Notes: generated by a model from the letters alone, not told the origin. A DNA stretch of 64,000 nt from Spirochaetia bacterium (GCA_900767955.1 CAAGBC010000030.1:1-64000); one strand, 5' to 3'. Positions 26,809-36,844 are shown, counted from the stretch's first letter. A program made the numbers and translations.

Positions 26809-27738
26809 ATGAGCATGAATAAATTATCAGGAATTGAAAGAGAATTAGTTCTTCAATATTTAATAGATGGAAATGTTCCTGTTACAATTACTCCTATAGA
26901 TGACGCAACTGAAAATGAAGATGTTCCTCATTTATCTACAGTTGTTTTTCCTGTTGCAATAAAACCTGATAATATTTCTGTATTAAAAGAAGGAATTATT
27001 TTATTAAAAAATCCAAATTCTTCTGTATCAAATTTTGAAGGAAAAGATGTTAAAGTTGAATTTTATTTTAATAGAGTAGGTTTGTTTTTTGTTACACAAG
27101 TAAAATCTGTAAAAGCTGGACTTGCATTAGTTATTCCTGCTGAAATTCAACGCATTCAAGATGTTGAAGTTATTCAAAAATATGATTTTTCTGCTATTTT
27201 ATATTATTCCGTTAATGCAAACAAAGATATTAATTTTAAATGCTTTCCTGCTAATGGTTTTGAATTGTTTTCACGCCCTGTGTGGAGTTCAATTCCTTTG
27301 GAATTGCAAGCAAAAGCAAAATCTTATTTGGAAGAATATGTTGAAATAGCAAAAAAAACAAAAAAAGCTGGAAATGGATTACAATTAATTAATATTTGTC
27401 GTTATATGGTTTCTAATACCATAGAAAAAATAGAAGCTATTCAAGGAAAAGTTAAACCATTTGATATTCTTTTTGTAAATCACGAACGAATTGTTTTGGG
27501 ATATAATAAAAATGATGCAATTGAACTTGATGTTGGAAAAGAATATGCGTTAAAAATGTCTTTTTCATTAAAAGATTCTTCTGTAGTGACAAGGGATGTT
27601 TTTGTTACTTTTTCTGTTGATAATCAATATTTTTCTGATGATAACAAAAAAATCTGTGTTGATTGTTCCTATACAACTCTTCAAGAAGAAGATTGCAGAT
27701 TTTTATATGAAAAAGCAACAAAAACTTTGTTTGTATAA
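26809..27738 (+). CDS. Conserved-looking protein of unknown function
   Basis: The 309 residues have no signal peptide. The N-terminal half is beta-rich (VPVTITPIDD, KVEFYFNRVGLFFVTQVK). A helical segment follows (about 170-215, LQAKAKSYLEEYVEIAKKTKK), then a second beta-rich part (about 220-309). This alternation resembles proteins with PilZ-type beta barrels, but the PilZ RxxxR and (D/N)xSxxG motifs are not seen, so no assignment is made. It follows the lipoprotein at 26127 and converges with the permease gene at 27740. Confidence 0.65.
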   Translation: MSMNKLSGIERELVLQYLIDGNVPVTITPIDDATENEDVPHLSTVVFPVAIKPDNISVLKEGIILLKNPNSSVSNFEGKDVKVEFYFNRVGLFFVTQVKSVKAGLALVIPAEIQRIQDVEVIQKYDFSAILYYSVNANKDINFKCFPANGFELFSRPVWSSIPLELQAKAKSYLEEYVEIAKKTKKAGNGLQLINICRYMVSNTIEKIEAIQGKVKPFDILFVNHERIVLGYNKNDAIELDVGKEYALKMSFSLKDSSVVTRDVFVTFSVDNQYFSDDNKKICVDCSYTTLQEEDCRFLYEKATKTLFV

Positions 27739-27739
27739 A

Positions 27740-28867
27740 TTATTGTTCCTTTGTGTTAGAAACTTGGTTTTCTGTGTTTTCTTCTGCAGATGATTTATAA
27801 AGTTTTGTTTCAGAAGGTTTGTTTCCAAGTATAATTGCAATTCCGTGAAGGAATTCTACATTTTCACATATAATTTTTAATATAACAGTCAAAGGCACTG
27901 CAAGAATCATTCCAATGAAGCCCCAAATCCATCCCCAAATTGTCAAACTTACAAGGATTACAAATGGAGAAAGCCCTAAATCTTTTCCTTCAATTCTTGG
28001 TTCAACAACATTTCCTAATATCATATTTATGGATGTCAATGCAATAAATACAAAAATTACAGCACCTGGGTTAGGGTAGAATTGTAATAATGCAAATATT
28101 GTTGTTATTACAACAGAAAAGATGGAACCAAATGTTGGAATAAAATTTAATACAAATGCTAAAAATCCCCACATTATTGCAAAATCAAGTTTTACTATTG
28201 CTACTGAAATAAATACTAAAAATCCTGTTGCAAATGAAATAAAAAACTTAATTGACAAAAATCTAACAACATCTGTTATTGTTTTTTTTGAAAGAGCCAC
28301 AATTCTGTTTTGTGTTTTTCCTGAATTTTCAAAGGCAACAATTATTTTTTCTTTACAGTTGTTTATTTCCAAAAGAAGAAATGCTGTAAGTAAAAGAATC
28401 ATTCCAAGATTTTTAGTTATTGAAATTAAATCCCCAGAAAATGAAAGTGCAATATTTTGGATATATTCTCTGATTTTTAATTGTCCCCAAATATTTTGAA
28501 AAAAAGTTTGATCTTCATTGAATGTCAAATTAAGATTTTCTGCAAAAATTTTATAAATTGACATAAACTTTGATTCATATTTAGGATATTGGTTTAAAAT
28601 TGTTGAAAGGCTTGTTCCAATTATTGTGGATAAAAGGCCTATAATAACGATAATTGTTAAAATGACAAGAATAGTTCCAAGTACCCAAGGGATTTTAAAT
28701 TTTGTATTCATTTTTTTTACGATAGGGTAAAAAATAAACGAAAGCAAAATTGCGATTACTATTGGAAGAAATACAGAAGCAGTAATTTTTAAAACTGCTC
28801 CTAAAATTATTGTTCCTATAAATAAAAGCACATATAAAATTGGCCTTTGATACTCGGTATTATTCAT
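27740..28867 (-). CDS. AI-2E family transporter (PerM/YtqT-like permease)
   Basis: The 375-residue integral membrane protein has about eight hydrophobic segments: a pair at about 10-55, one near 65-85, then a non-membrane stretch of about 80 residues, and the rest between about 155 and 345. Family features include FIPTFGSIFSVV and VVEPRIEGKDLGLSPFVILVS, the latter being the best conserved stretch of AI-2E/PerM proteins. Members move small molecules or ions; the autoinducer-2 name is historical and gives no substrate. It lies 17 bases after serS on the same strand and may be read from the same promoter. Confidence 0.92.
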   Translation of the reverse strand: MNNTEYQRPILYVLLFIGTIILGAVLKITASVFLPIVIAILLSFIFYPIVKKMNTKFKIPWVLGTILVILTIIVIIGLLSTIIGTSLSTILNQYPKYESKFMSIYKIFAENLNLTFNEDQTFFQNIWGQLKIREYIQNIALSFSGDLISITKNLGMILLLTAFLLLEINNCKEKIIVAFENSGKTQNRIVALSKKTITDVVRFLSIKFFISFATGFLVFISVAIVKLDFAIMWGFLAFVLNFIPTFGSIFSVVITTIFALLQFYPNPGAVIFVFIALTSINMILGNVVEPRIEGKDLGLSPFVILVSLTIWGWIWGFIGMILAVPLTVILKIICENVEFLHGIAIILGNKPSETKLYKSSAEENTENQVSNTKEQ

Positions 28868-28884
28868 TTTATAAACTCTCTTTT

Positions 28885-30165
28885 TTATTTAGATTTTGGA
28901 CCTATTTTGTCAAATCCACAGTATGGAACTAAAACTTCTGGAATTGTGATAGAACCATCTTCATTTTGATAGTTTTCAAAAATTGCAAGCATTGCTCTAC
29001 CAACAGCAATTGCAGTTCCATTTAATGTGTGAACATATTTATTTTTTCCATCATCATCTTTGTATTTAATATTTAATCTTCTTGACTGATAATCTGTACA
29101 GTTTGATGTTGATGTAACTTCACCATATTCACCACCGTTTCTTCCAGGCATCCATGCTTCTAGATCCCATTTTCTGTATGCAGGAGCACCTAAGTCACCT
29201 GTACAAGTATCAACAACATGGAATGGTAATCCTAAACCTTCAAAGATTTCTTCTTCAATTTGGCGGAGTTTTTCGTGGATTTCATCTGATTGTTCTGGAG
29301 TTGCGTATGCAAACATTTCTACTTTATCAAACTGGTGAACTCTGTAAAGTCCTTTGCTGAACTGGCCTGCAGCACCTGCTTCTCGACGGAAACAGTGTGA
29401 TAATCCACCATAAAGTAATGGCAATTTTGATTTATCAAGAATTTCACCTGAATGGAAACCACCTAATGTAATTTCAGCTGTTGCAACAAGACAAGTGCCT
29501 TCTTCTTCAATTGAATATACATTTGATTCGTTTCCGCGTGGATTAAATCCGATTCCTTTTAGAATTTCTTCTTTTGCAACATCTGGTGTAATAAATGTTT
29601 CAAATCCATGTTTTCTTAAAGTATTTAATGCATACATGATTAATGCTTGTTCCAAGAAAACTGCTTCATTTTTAAGATAATAGAATTTTGGTCCAGAAAC
29701 TTTTGTTGCTCTATCAAAATCAATTAAATCAAGTGCTTCTGCTAACTGAACATGATCTTTTGGTTCAAAAGTAAATTGTCTTGGTGTTCCGAATTTTTTT
29801 ACTTCAAGATTTTCTGTATCTAATTTTCCAATTGGTGCATTAGGATGAACCATGTTAGGAATCTGACGAGCAGCTTCGTCAAGTTTAACTTCAATGTCAG
29901 CTAATTTTTCATCAACTACAGCAACTTCTTCTTTTAATTTTTTTCCAATTTCAATTAATTCTTGACGCTTATCATTGTCAAGTTTTTGTTTCATTGCTTT
30001 TGCGTTTTCATTTCTTTTTTGTTGTAGCAATTGTTGTTCTGTTACTAATTCAGTTCTTTTATCGAACAATTCTACTACTAAATCTGCATCAGCTGTCATA
30101 TTTCTGTTTTTTATGTTTTCCTTAACAGCAGCAAGGTTATCTTTAATGAATTTATAGTCTAACAT
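28885..30165 (-). CDS. serS: Seryl-tRNA synthetase
   Basis: SerRS charges tRNA-Ser. The 426 residues have the long N-terminal antiparallel coiled coil that grips the tRNA (about 30-100), then the class II core with motif 2 in FRREAGAAGQFSKGLYRVHQ and motif 3 in NGTAIAVGRAMLAIFENYQ, ending in IPEVLVPYCG. Length and motifs are standard. An AGGAG site lies 11 bases before the ATG. The upstream neighbour is the SIMPL-domain lipoprotein at 30208. Confidence 0.97.
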   Translation of the reverse strand: MLDYKFIKDNLAAVKENIKNRNMTADADLVVELFDKRTELVTEQQLLQQKRNENAKAMKQKLDNDKRQELIEIGKKLKEEVAVVDEKLADIEVKLDEAARQIPNMVHPNAPIGKLDTENLEVKKFGTPRQFTFEPKDHVQLAEALDLIDFDRATKVSGPKFYYLKNEAVFLEQALIMYALNTLRKHGFETFITPDVAKEEILKGIGFNPRGNESNVYSIEEEGTCLVATAEITLGGFHSGEILDKSKLPLLYGGLSHCFRREAGAAGQFSKGLYRVHQFDKVEMFAYATPEQSDEIHEKLRQIEEEIFEGLGLPFHVVDTCTGDLGAPAYRKWDLEAWMPGRNGGEYGEVTSTSNCTDYQSRRLNIKYKDDDGKNKYVHTLNGTAIAVGRAMLAIFENYQNEDGSITIPEVLVPYCGFDKIGPKSK

Positions 30166-30207
30166 TATTTTATTTCTCCTATCTAATAAAATAAATTTAT
30201 TTTTTGT

Positions 30208-30906
30208 TTATTGCAATTCAAAAGTAATTGTTACACTTGCACAAATATCAAGTTTTCCAGTTTGGATTGATGTAACTGTCTTTGCAGCTTCGTCAGCTAC
30301 CATATTGTACATTGCCATTTCTGGATTTCTTGCATTTGATTCTACAATTTTAATTGCTTGTCCTAATTTGCAACCACTAGCACCTGCTAATAAAGCTGCT
30401 GTATCTTGAGCCTGTTTTACAGCTGCAGTTCTTGCTTGTCTTAAGGCGCTGCTGTTGTCTGCAAGTTTGAAAGTTAAACTTTTTACACCATTTGCACCTG
30501 CTTTTACAGCATCGTCTATTAATTGACCTAATAAATCTGTATTTGTAACTGTTATTGATATTGAATTTGAAACAACATATTTTCCGTTGATTTTTTTGCC
30601 ATTCTGCCATGAATGTTCTTGTCCGATGGAATAATCTTGTGTTTTGATATTTTCTTCTGAAATACCAATTGTTTTTATTGCTTCAATTACTCTGTTCATA
30701 ATAGTTGCATTATCAGCAACAGCTTGTTTTGCAATCCAACTAGATGTATTTACTTCAAAATCAACACATGCTGTGTCTGGTGTAACTTTTACAGAACCTG
30801 TTCCTGAAACTGTAATTGTTCTTTTTTCTACAGTTTTATTAATTGTACAAGATGTACATAACGATAATGCTAAAACTGCTCCTAATATTTTTACTAATTT
30901 TTTCAT
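30208..30906 (-). CDS. SIMPL-domain (DUF541) lipoprotein
   Basis: The 232-residue protein begins with a lipoprotein signal (MKKLVKILGAVLALSLCTSC, Cys at residue 20). The rest is one SIMPL/DUF541 domain, starting RTITVSGTGSVKVTPDTACVDFEV and including ALRQARTAAVKQAQDTAALLAG and the final ASVTITFEL. Members form ring-like periplasmic assemblies of uncertain role, some linked to oxidative stress. A strong GGAGGAATT site precedes the ATG. It lies 24 bases after the TPR lipoprotein gene and 42 bases before serS. Confidence 0.9.
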   Translation of the reverse strand: MKKLVKILGAVLALSLCTSCTINKTVEKRTITVSGTGSVKVTPDTACVDFEVNTSSWIAKQAVADNATIMNRVIEAIKTIGISEENIKTQDYSIGQEHSWQNGKKINGKYVVSNSISITVTNTDLLGQLIDDAVKAGANGVKSLTFKLADNSSALRQARTAAVKQAQDTAALLAGASGCKLGQAIKIVESNARNPEMAMYNMVADEAAKTVTSIQTGKLDICASVTITFELQ

Positions 30907-30930
30907 AATTCCTCCAAATATTTAGTAATT

Positions 30931-32655
30931 TTATCTTATATTTATGTAAAAACGCTTCAAAAATATTGTTCGTTTGTTAGCTTGTGTCCAATAAGCACTT
31001 GCTGGATAGCTTTTTACAATTAGTTCGTAAGAATCAATTGCACCTTTTATGTTTTGTACATCTGATTTTGATTCTAAAATTTGACCTTGTAAAAATAATC
31101 CTTCATCTATTTTTGAAACAGCTTTTTCAAAGAATTTTTCTAGTGTAAATAAAGCATTTGAATGTTCTTTATTTGCAAATTGTTTTTTTGCTAAGGCTAA
31201 TAATTCAGATTCTTTTAGTTTATCCAAATTTTGATTTGGTTTATTTTGTGTGTTATTTTCTTCTTGTTTTGTTTCTATAATATTTTGAGTATTACTTGTT
31301 TCTGGAATTTCATTAGTGTTTTCTGCATCTTGAGTTTGTATTACAGTTTTTACAGATGAATAAATTTGTTTTTTTGTAACTGAATTCTGAATTTGTTCTT
31401 CTTGAGTTTTTTGTTGTTTATTTTTATTTTCATCTACAGTTTTATTTATATTCTGTTTTTTGTTTTCTTTTCTTGTTTCTGCTGTAATTGTTACTTTTGG
31501 AGGTACAATTGTTGCATAATTTGGAGCTAAAATATGCTCTGTAGATGATGTTTCTTTGTTTTCAACTATTACCTCTAAATAATCATCTATGTATGAATTT
31601 GTTAAAGGATCATTTTTATAAAAGTGTAATAAATATGTTCCAGGATTTTTTGCACGCAAAGTAAAACTTGTGTCTTTTCCACCAAGTTTTCTTCCAAAGA
31701 ATGTGAAATCTTTTTTATTATCTTTTTGTCCCAAGTAAATCCAACCTGTTCCAGGATATGTAATATCGATGTATTGATTTTTCTTTATTGTCATGGAACG
31801 AGATGGTTTTATTTTTTTATTAACAATTTCATTTTCAGTAGTATCGTTTTCTAAAGATTCTTCTATTTGATTAGTTTCTTCCAGTTGAGAATTTGCTGTA
31901 TTTTGAAAATCTTCATTTGTTTGTTCTGTGTTTATATTTTCATTATCTGCATTAGCAGTTTCATTAGTTTCATCTTGAATAATAGTCGTTTGAGTATTTT
32001 CTACAGTTTTATCATTTGAATCATTTTCTAATTCTGAAGTTGGTGCGGATACTGATGATTCAGTAGATACAGATGAAATATTTGTAGTAGTAGCTTCTGT
32101 TGAAGCAGTTGTGTTTGTTTCATTATTAGTTTTTTCTGTTGTTAAATTATCAGTTGCAAAATTTTGTTCTGAATTATTGTCTTCAAGTTCTTTATTGTTT
32201 GTTTGCTGAATTTGAGGTTCTTCTTGGATAGAAGGTGTAGAAATATCATTGTCGATTTGAGTTTCTAATTGTTCTTCTTCTAAAGGAGGTAATTCAGGTA
32301 ATATGTCTTCTTCGATTTTTTCTTCAAGGGAAGAGTATTCGTTTAAGGATGTTTCATTTGAAGATATTCCATTTTCTTGTTCAGTGTTAATTTGTTGTGA
32401 ATCTTGTTCTGTATTGATATTTTGTTCTGGAACTTTGATTTCTGCATTTTCTATTTTTGTAGCATCTGCAACTTCAGAATTTACATCTTCTGCAAGTGTA
32501 TTATTTTGAGTGTTTTCAATTTCGTTAGAATCGTTAAGTACATCAAGAACTTTTTCTTCAGGAAGTTCTTCTTGTTTAGGTGTTGAGGCACAAGAAATTA
32601 TTACAAAAATATTTAAAATGAATAAAATATTAAAAAAATATTTTAATATTTTCAT
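30931..32655 (-). CDS. Acidic low-complexity lipoprotein with C-terminal TPR-like region
   Basis: The 574-residue protein has a lipoprotein signal with lipobox IISC (Cys near residue 22). Residues about 28-285 are extremely rich in Glu, Asn, Thr and Gln and probably disordered, forming a spacer across the periplasm or outside. A beta domain follows (about 290-375: TIKKNQYIDITYPGTGW, FTLRAKNPGTYLLHFY), then another low-complexity linker, and a helical TPR-like tail (about 490-570: SNALFTLEKFFEKA). The start overlaps the upstream gene by four bases, so smc, the 123-residue protein and this gene form one operon. The function is unknown; a tether or scaffold is suggested by its shape. Confidence 0.75.
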   Translation of the reverse strand: MKILKYFFNILFILNIFVIISCASTPKQEELPEEKVLDVLNDSNEIENTQNNTLAEDVNSEVADATKIENAEIKVPEQNINTEQDSQQINTEQENGISSNETSLNEYSSLEEKIEEDILPELPPLEEEQLETQIDNDISTPSIQEEPQIQQTNNKELEDNNSEQNFATDNLTTEKTNNETNTTASTEATTTNISSVSTESSVSAPTSELENDSNDKTVENTQTTIIQDETNETANADNENINTEQTNEDFQNTANSQLEETNQIEESLENDTTENEIVNKKIKPSRSMTIKKNQYIDITYPGTGWIYLGQKDNKKDFTFFGRKLGGKDTSFTLRAKNPGTYLLHFYKNDPLTNSYIDDYLEVIVENKETSSTEHILAPNYATIVPPKVTITAETRKENKKQNINKTVDENKNKQQKTQEEQIQNSVTKKQIYSSVKTVIQTQDAENTNEIPETSNTQNIIETKQEENNTQNKPNQNLDKLKESELLALAKKQFANKEHSNALFTLEKFFEKAVSKIDEGLFLQGQILESKSDVQNIKGAIDSYELIVKSYPASAYWTQANKRTIFLKRFYINIR

Positions 32656-33023
32656 GGTGCAGCTCCTATTATATCTTTTACGATTTTATCGTTTGACTGG
32701 CTTAATTTTTCAATTTCTGTTTCATCTGGTACAGTAAACCATTCATTAGCTTCTTCTTCTGACCATTTTTCTTTTTTTTGTCGCACATGTGTGTATTTGT
32801 TATTAATAGTTAATTCATTTGGTATCAGAAGTTCTTGGTCTATTACAAGATTTTTTTGATTTATGACTTTTGTTTCTTTTTTTTCTTGCTGAGAGGTTGA
32901 TAAAAGCAAGACGAAAAATCCACATAATGTCATAAAAATTAAAATAGAACATACGAATATCGTTTGCTTTTTATTTTCTTCTATGAGATATCTGAATTTT
33001 TCAACAAGAGTGCTAAAATCCAT
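32652..33023 (-). CDS. Small single-pass membrane protein in the smc operon
   Basis: The 123-residue protein has a cytoplasmic N-terminus (MDFSTLVEKFRYLIEENKK), one membrane helix (about 20-43, TIFVCSILIFMTLCGFFVLLL), and a charged periplasmic tail with a KEKWSEEEANEWF segment. It starts two bases after the smc stop and ends in an ATGA overlap with the next lipoprotein gene. No family is recognised. Its position suggests it works with the lipoprotein that follows. Confidence 0.7.
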   Translation of the reverse strand: MDFSTLVEKFRYLIEENKKQTIFVCSILIFMTLCGFFVLLLSTSQQEKKETKVINQKNLVIDQELLIPNELTINNKYTHVRQKKEKWSEEEANEWFTVPDETEIEKLSQSNDKIVKDIIGAAP

Positions 33024-33025
33024 AT

Positions 33026-36000
33026 TTATTTATTTTCTTCGTTGGAATCTGAAGATTCTTGTTCCTTTTGTTTTGCTGCTTCTTGTGCAAGTCGTTTAGC
33101 TTCTTCTTCCTTTTGTTTTTCCTCTTTTTTTATTCTTTCAATCTCTGGATCTGTTATAGTTCCATCTGGATTGTAAATTCTTTTTGGAGGACGAGGAGGA
33201 ATATATGTGCCTTCTTCTGGAGGAACATCTTCTTCGATGAAATTTTCATCAGGAGCATCAACTTTTGCACCAACTTTAATATCTTGATCAAGTCTAAGTG
33301 CAATAATTTTACTTACACCTGATTCTTCCATTGTGATACCAAGCATTGTACTTGCACCCATAACAGTTTTTTTGTTGTGAGTAATAACAATGTATTGGCT
33401 TACAGAAGAGAATGTTTCCAATGTGTTTACAAAACTAGAAACGTTTTTGTCATCCAAAGCTGCGTCAATTTCGTCCAAAAGACAGAATGGAGAAGGGCGA
33501 ACTTGGTATGTTGCAAATAATAAAGCAACTGCAGTCATTGTTTTTTCACCACCAGAAAGTAATGCAATGCTTTCTAGTTTTTTTCCAGGTGGCTGTGCAA
33601 GAATATCAATACCACTAGTTAGAACATTCTGAGGATCTGCAAGTTTTAATTCAGCTCTTCCTCCGTTAAACAATCTTCTAAACATATTGTGGAAATTCTT
33701 TTTGATTTTGTTATATGTTTCCAAGAACATTTCTGAAGATTTAGATTTAATTTCTTCTGAAACACGAATTAAGTTATCTAAACTTTTTTGTGTGTCGTCA
33801 TAATTTGCTTTTTGGCGTTCGTAACGATCTTTTACTTCAGCAAATTCTTCAACAGCCATTAAGTTTACTTGTCCCAAAGATTTAAACGCTTCTTTTGCAG
33901 TTGATAATTTGTCTCTTAATTCTGCAACAGGAGTTGTAATTTTGTACATGTGTTCTTCAAATTCCATTAAATCTCTGGAATGCTGATCTTGGAAATTCTG
34001 TTTGATATTTCTAATTTCTGTATCAGAAGAAGCAAGACTTAAAGATAGTTTTTCATATTGAGCCTGACATCTATTATGTTCTTCTTGCTTTTTTGTTAAT
34101 GCACCTTTTTTGCCTGATACATTGTCATTGCTTTTTGCAATTTCGTCATCAAGTTTTCTCATTTCATCAGCAAGTTTTAGACCTTGTTGTTCTATTTCTG
34201 CTAATTCTTCCTGTGCTGAAATGATTTGATCGTTCATTTCTTCTGCGCGTCTATTTTCATTGAACAATTCGTCTTCTGTAGTTCTAAGAGAATTTTGTTC
34301 AGAAGCAAGTGTTCTGCGAAGAAGAGAAGCTTGGTTTTCTGCAGAAGAAATTTGTTCCTGCATTTGAACTTGATTTAATTTTAATTTGTTCAAAGTATCT
34401 TTGTATTCATTTATTTTTTCTGCAAGATCTGTGTTTTCTGAATGAAGTTCATCAATGTGTGCATTTATTTCTTTGATTTTAGTACGATTATCTGAAATCT
34501 GAGAATCAATACTACGCTTTTTAGTCATAATTCCTTCTGGAGAAAGGAACTCTGTAATAAATGCAGGAGATGATTTTATGTAGCTTTCAAGAGATTGTTC
34601 GATATCTTTTACAAGATTGTTAATTTCTTCAAATGCTTCTGAAAGTTCTTTTATGATTTTTTCGTAGTCATTAGTAGAATGTGAAGGTATCGCGATAAAG
34701 TCTGAAATAATATTTTTACGCCCTTCAGAGAAAATCTTTAACTTACCAAGTGTTATTTCTAAATTTTCTTTTGCATTTTTTATTGCTGAATCAGAAAATC
34801 CTACATCTTTTAATTTTGAATCTAATTCTGTTACGATGTCTTCTGTAATAGCTGTTAATTGTTTTTGTAATTCAGAACGCTCTTCATCAAGTTTTGCAAT
34901 TTGTTCTTTTTCTATAACAGCAAGTTTGTCATTTTCTGTAATTTGAGAAGCTGCAGTTGTGATATTTTCTTCAAATGTGGAAATGTTTTTCTTAATATCT
35001 GCAAGTTGTTTTGTTTTTTCATGTAAAGAAGCTTCTTGTTCATCAATTTCTTCTGTTAAAGTATCAATGTTGTCTTGTATTGCTTTTTTGTGAACTTCGA
35101 GCTGTCCAATTTTTTCTTTAATTTCAGAAGCTCTTGAATTGTATTGTTTTACAAGTTCTAGTTTTCCATTTTTTTCTTTCTGAAGACCGATAAGTTCTGC
35201 TTGCATAGAATAAACTTGTTCTTGCATTGATTTAACTTTATCCATGTTTTCAGAAATAGTATTGTTTATTTCTTCAATTGCGTTGCGTATTTCGTTGCGC
35301 TTTTTTTCTACTTCAATTAACTCTTGTTCATGACGAGCTTTGTCTTGAATAAAATTCTTTAAGCGAATTAAAGTAATATCAAGTTCGTAATTAAAAATAT
35401 CGTCTTTGATTTTTCTATATTTTGTTGTTTTTTCTGCTTGAACTTTTAATGTGTCGTAGGAATGTTTTATTTCAGCAAGTGAAATTTCAATTTGCTTCAT
35501 ATTATTGCGTGTTTGTTCTAGTTCACGCTCTGCTTCTGCACATTCAACTTTACTACGGCTAATTCCTGCTGCTTCTTCAAATAAATAGCGTCTGTCCTCT
35601 GGTTTGCTTGAAAGAATTTGGTCGATTTTTCCTTGTTCCATAACAGAATATGCAGATTTACCAACACCAGTATCCATAAAGAGTCTGATGATATCTCTTG
35701 CACCACAAGGTTTGTTATTAATAAAATATTCATTGTCGCCAGAACGATATAAACGACGCTTGATTGCAATTTCTGTGTCTTCAAGAGGTAAAAGTCCATT
35801 TTCATTGCTCATTGTTAATGTTACTTCTGCAACATTTAAAGGAGCTCTTCTTTCTGTTCCATTAAAAATTACATCTTCTTTTTGACTAGCACGAAGATTT
35901 TTTGCTTTATTTTCTGCTAAAACCCATTTAATTGCGTCAACAACATTACTTTTTCCACAACCGTTTGGACCTAAAAGTGCTGTAATTCCGTCTGCAAAAT

Positions 36001-36061
36001 CAATATGAGTGCGATCTGCAAAAGATTTAAAACCGAATATATCAAGACTTTTTAAAAACAC
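33026..36061 (-). CDS. smc: Chromosome segregation SMC-family ATPase lacking a recognisable hinge
   Basis: SMC ATPases fold and segregate chromosomes. The GTG at 36061 follows GAGG and gives the family's usual start (MFLKSLDIFGFKSFADRT), so the longer TTG reading from 36085 is rejected. The 1011 residues have Walker A GPNGCGKSN (about 31-39), long coiled coils, signature LSGGEKTMTAVALLFA (about 835), and Walker B PFCLLDEIDAALDD, then a charged tail of about 90 residues. Typical bacterial SMC has about 1180 residues with a glycine-rich hinge in the middle. Here the centre (about 380-500) is helical and short, and I see no hinge motif. A sigma-70 promoter lies upstream. Confidence 0.88.
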   Translation of the reverse strand: MFLKSLDIFGFKSFADRTHIDFADGITALLGPNGCGKSNVVDAIKWVLAENKAKNLRASQKEDVIFNGTERRAPLNVAEVTLTMSNENGLLPLEDTEIAIKRRLYRSGDNEYFINNKPCGARDIIRLFMDTGVGKSAYSVMEQGKIDQILSSKPEDRRYLFEEAAGISRSKVECAEAERELEQTRNNMKQIEISLAEIKHSYDTLKVQAEKTTKYRKIKDDIFNYELDITLIRLKNFIQDKARHEQELIEVEKKRNEIRNAIEEINNTISENMDKVKSMQEQVYSMQAELIGLQKEKNGKLELVKQYNSRASEIKEKIGQLEVHKKAIQDNIDTLTEEIDEQEASLHEKTKQLADIKKNISTFEENITTAASQITENDKLAVIEKEQIAKLDEERSELQKQLTAITEDIVTELDSKLKDVGFSDSAIKNAKENLEITLGKLKIFSEGRKNIISDFIAIPSHSTNDYEKIIKELSEAFEEINNLVKDIEQSLESYIKSSPAFITEFLSPEGIMTKKRSIDSQISDNRTKIKEINAHIDELHSENTDLAEKINEYKDTLNKLKLNQVQMQEQISSAENQASLLRRTLASEQNSLRTTEDELFNENRRAEEMNDQIISAQEELAEIEQQGLKLADEMRKLDDEIAKSNDNVSGKKGALTKKQEEHNRCQAQYEKLSLSLASSDTEIRNIKQNFQDQHSRDLMEFEEHMYKITTPVAELRDKLSTAKEAFKSLGQVNLMAVEEFAEVKDRYERQKANYDDTQKSLDNLIRVSEEIKSKSSEMFLETYNKIKKNFHNMFRRLFNGGRAELKLADPQNVLTSGIDILAQPPGKKLESIALLSGGEKTMTAVALLFATYQVRPSPFCLLDEIDAALDDKNVSSFVNTLETFSSVSQYIVITHNKKTVMGASTMLGITMEESGVSKIIALRLDQDIKVGAKVDAPDENFIEEDVPPEEGTYIPPRPPKRIYNPDGTITDPEIERIKKEEKQKEEEAKRLAQEAAKQKEQESSDSNEENK

Positions 36062-36096
36062 AAAAACCTCATTTTTTATGAACAAATATCCTTTCT

Positions 36097-36125
36097 ATTA
36101 TAACGATTAAGGAATTGTGTATCAA
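36097..36125 (-). promoter_or_regulatory. Sigma-70 promoter of the smc operon
   Basis: On the minus strand TTGATA (36125-36120) and TATAAT (36102-36097) are separated by exactly 17 bases. The GTG start of smc is 36 bases further on. This is the best sigma-70 promoter in the window. Confidence 0.75.
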
Positions 36126-36199
36126 TATAAGTTTAAATGAAAATTCTGGATTGAATATATTGATTTCAATTAATATGTTTGTGAAAAGAAATATATATT

Positions 36200-36769
36200 T
36201 TAATTTATTTTTTCTTGTTTTTCGATATTCTTTTTTAATAAGTTTTGATGTTCTATAGCGTCAAAAATAAAATCAAAAAGAATATAAGGAATCATTTGAT
36301 GTTTTGCAGCCAAATTATGAACTTCATATTTTGTAGCCCATTTTACAGCCGCAACTTCTTCTTTTTGTAATTTAAGTTTTCGAATATCAACATCTTTTTG
36401 AATTATAAAGTAATCATCAAATCCATGGTCAAAATTTATTGTGAATTCTGGTCGGATATTTGATAAATCAAGTTCTAATCCTAATTCTTCTAAAGCTTCT
36501 CGTTCAGCTGCTTTTCTTGGGTCTTCTCCAGCAATAGCCGAACCTGCAACAGATAAATCCCACATTCCTGACCATTCTTTTTTCCATGGTTGGCGTTTTT
36601 GAATTAATAAATTGCCTTTTGAATTGAATATACAAATATGGATAACTTGATGAAATTCTCCTTCAGAAAATGGTTCGCCTCTTTTATGAGTTTTTCCTGT
36701 TGGCTGACGATTTATATCAAAAACGTCCCATAATTCTTCAGCTTCATCAATATTTTGTAATGTATTCAT
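36200..36769 (-). CDS. Nudix hydrolase, IPP-isomerase-like
   Basis: The 189 residues begin LWDVFDINRQPTGKTHKRGE, the opening typical of the IPP-isomerase-like Nudix group. The Nudix box is intact (GSAIAGEDPRKAAEREALEELGL, fitting GX5EX7REUXEEXGU). FHQVIHICIFN and the RQPWKKEWSGMWDLS stretch support the same group. Members hydrolyse nucleoside diphosphates linked to various groups, or isomerise IPP; the sequence does not settle which. It sits alone between smc and the helicase gene, on the same strand. Confidence 0.88.
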   Translation of the reverse strand: MNTLQNIDEAEELWDVFDINRQPTGKTHKRGEPFSEGEFHQVIHICIFNSKGNLLIQKRQPWKKEWSGMWDLSVAGSAIAGEDPRKAAEREALEELGLELDLSNIRPEFTINFDHGFDDYFIIQKDVDIRKLKLQKEEVAAVKWATKYEVHNLAAKHQMIPYILFDFIFDAIEHQNLLKKNIEKQEKIN

Positions 36770-36844
36770 TCCGTAACTCTGTTTTTAAAGAATTAATTCT
36801 CTCTCGTTTTGTTTGAAGAATTTTTATTTCTCAAACGAACTTAA

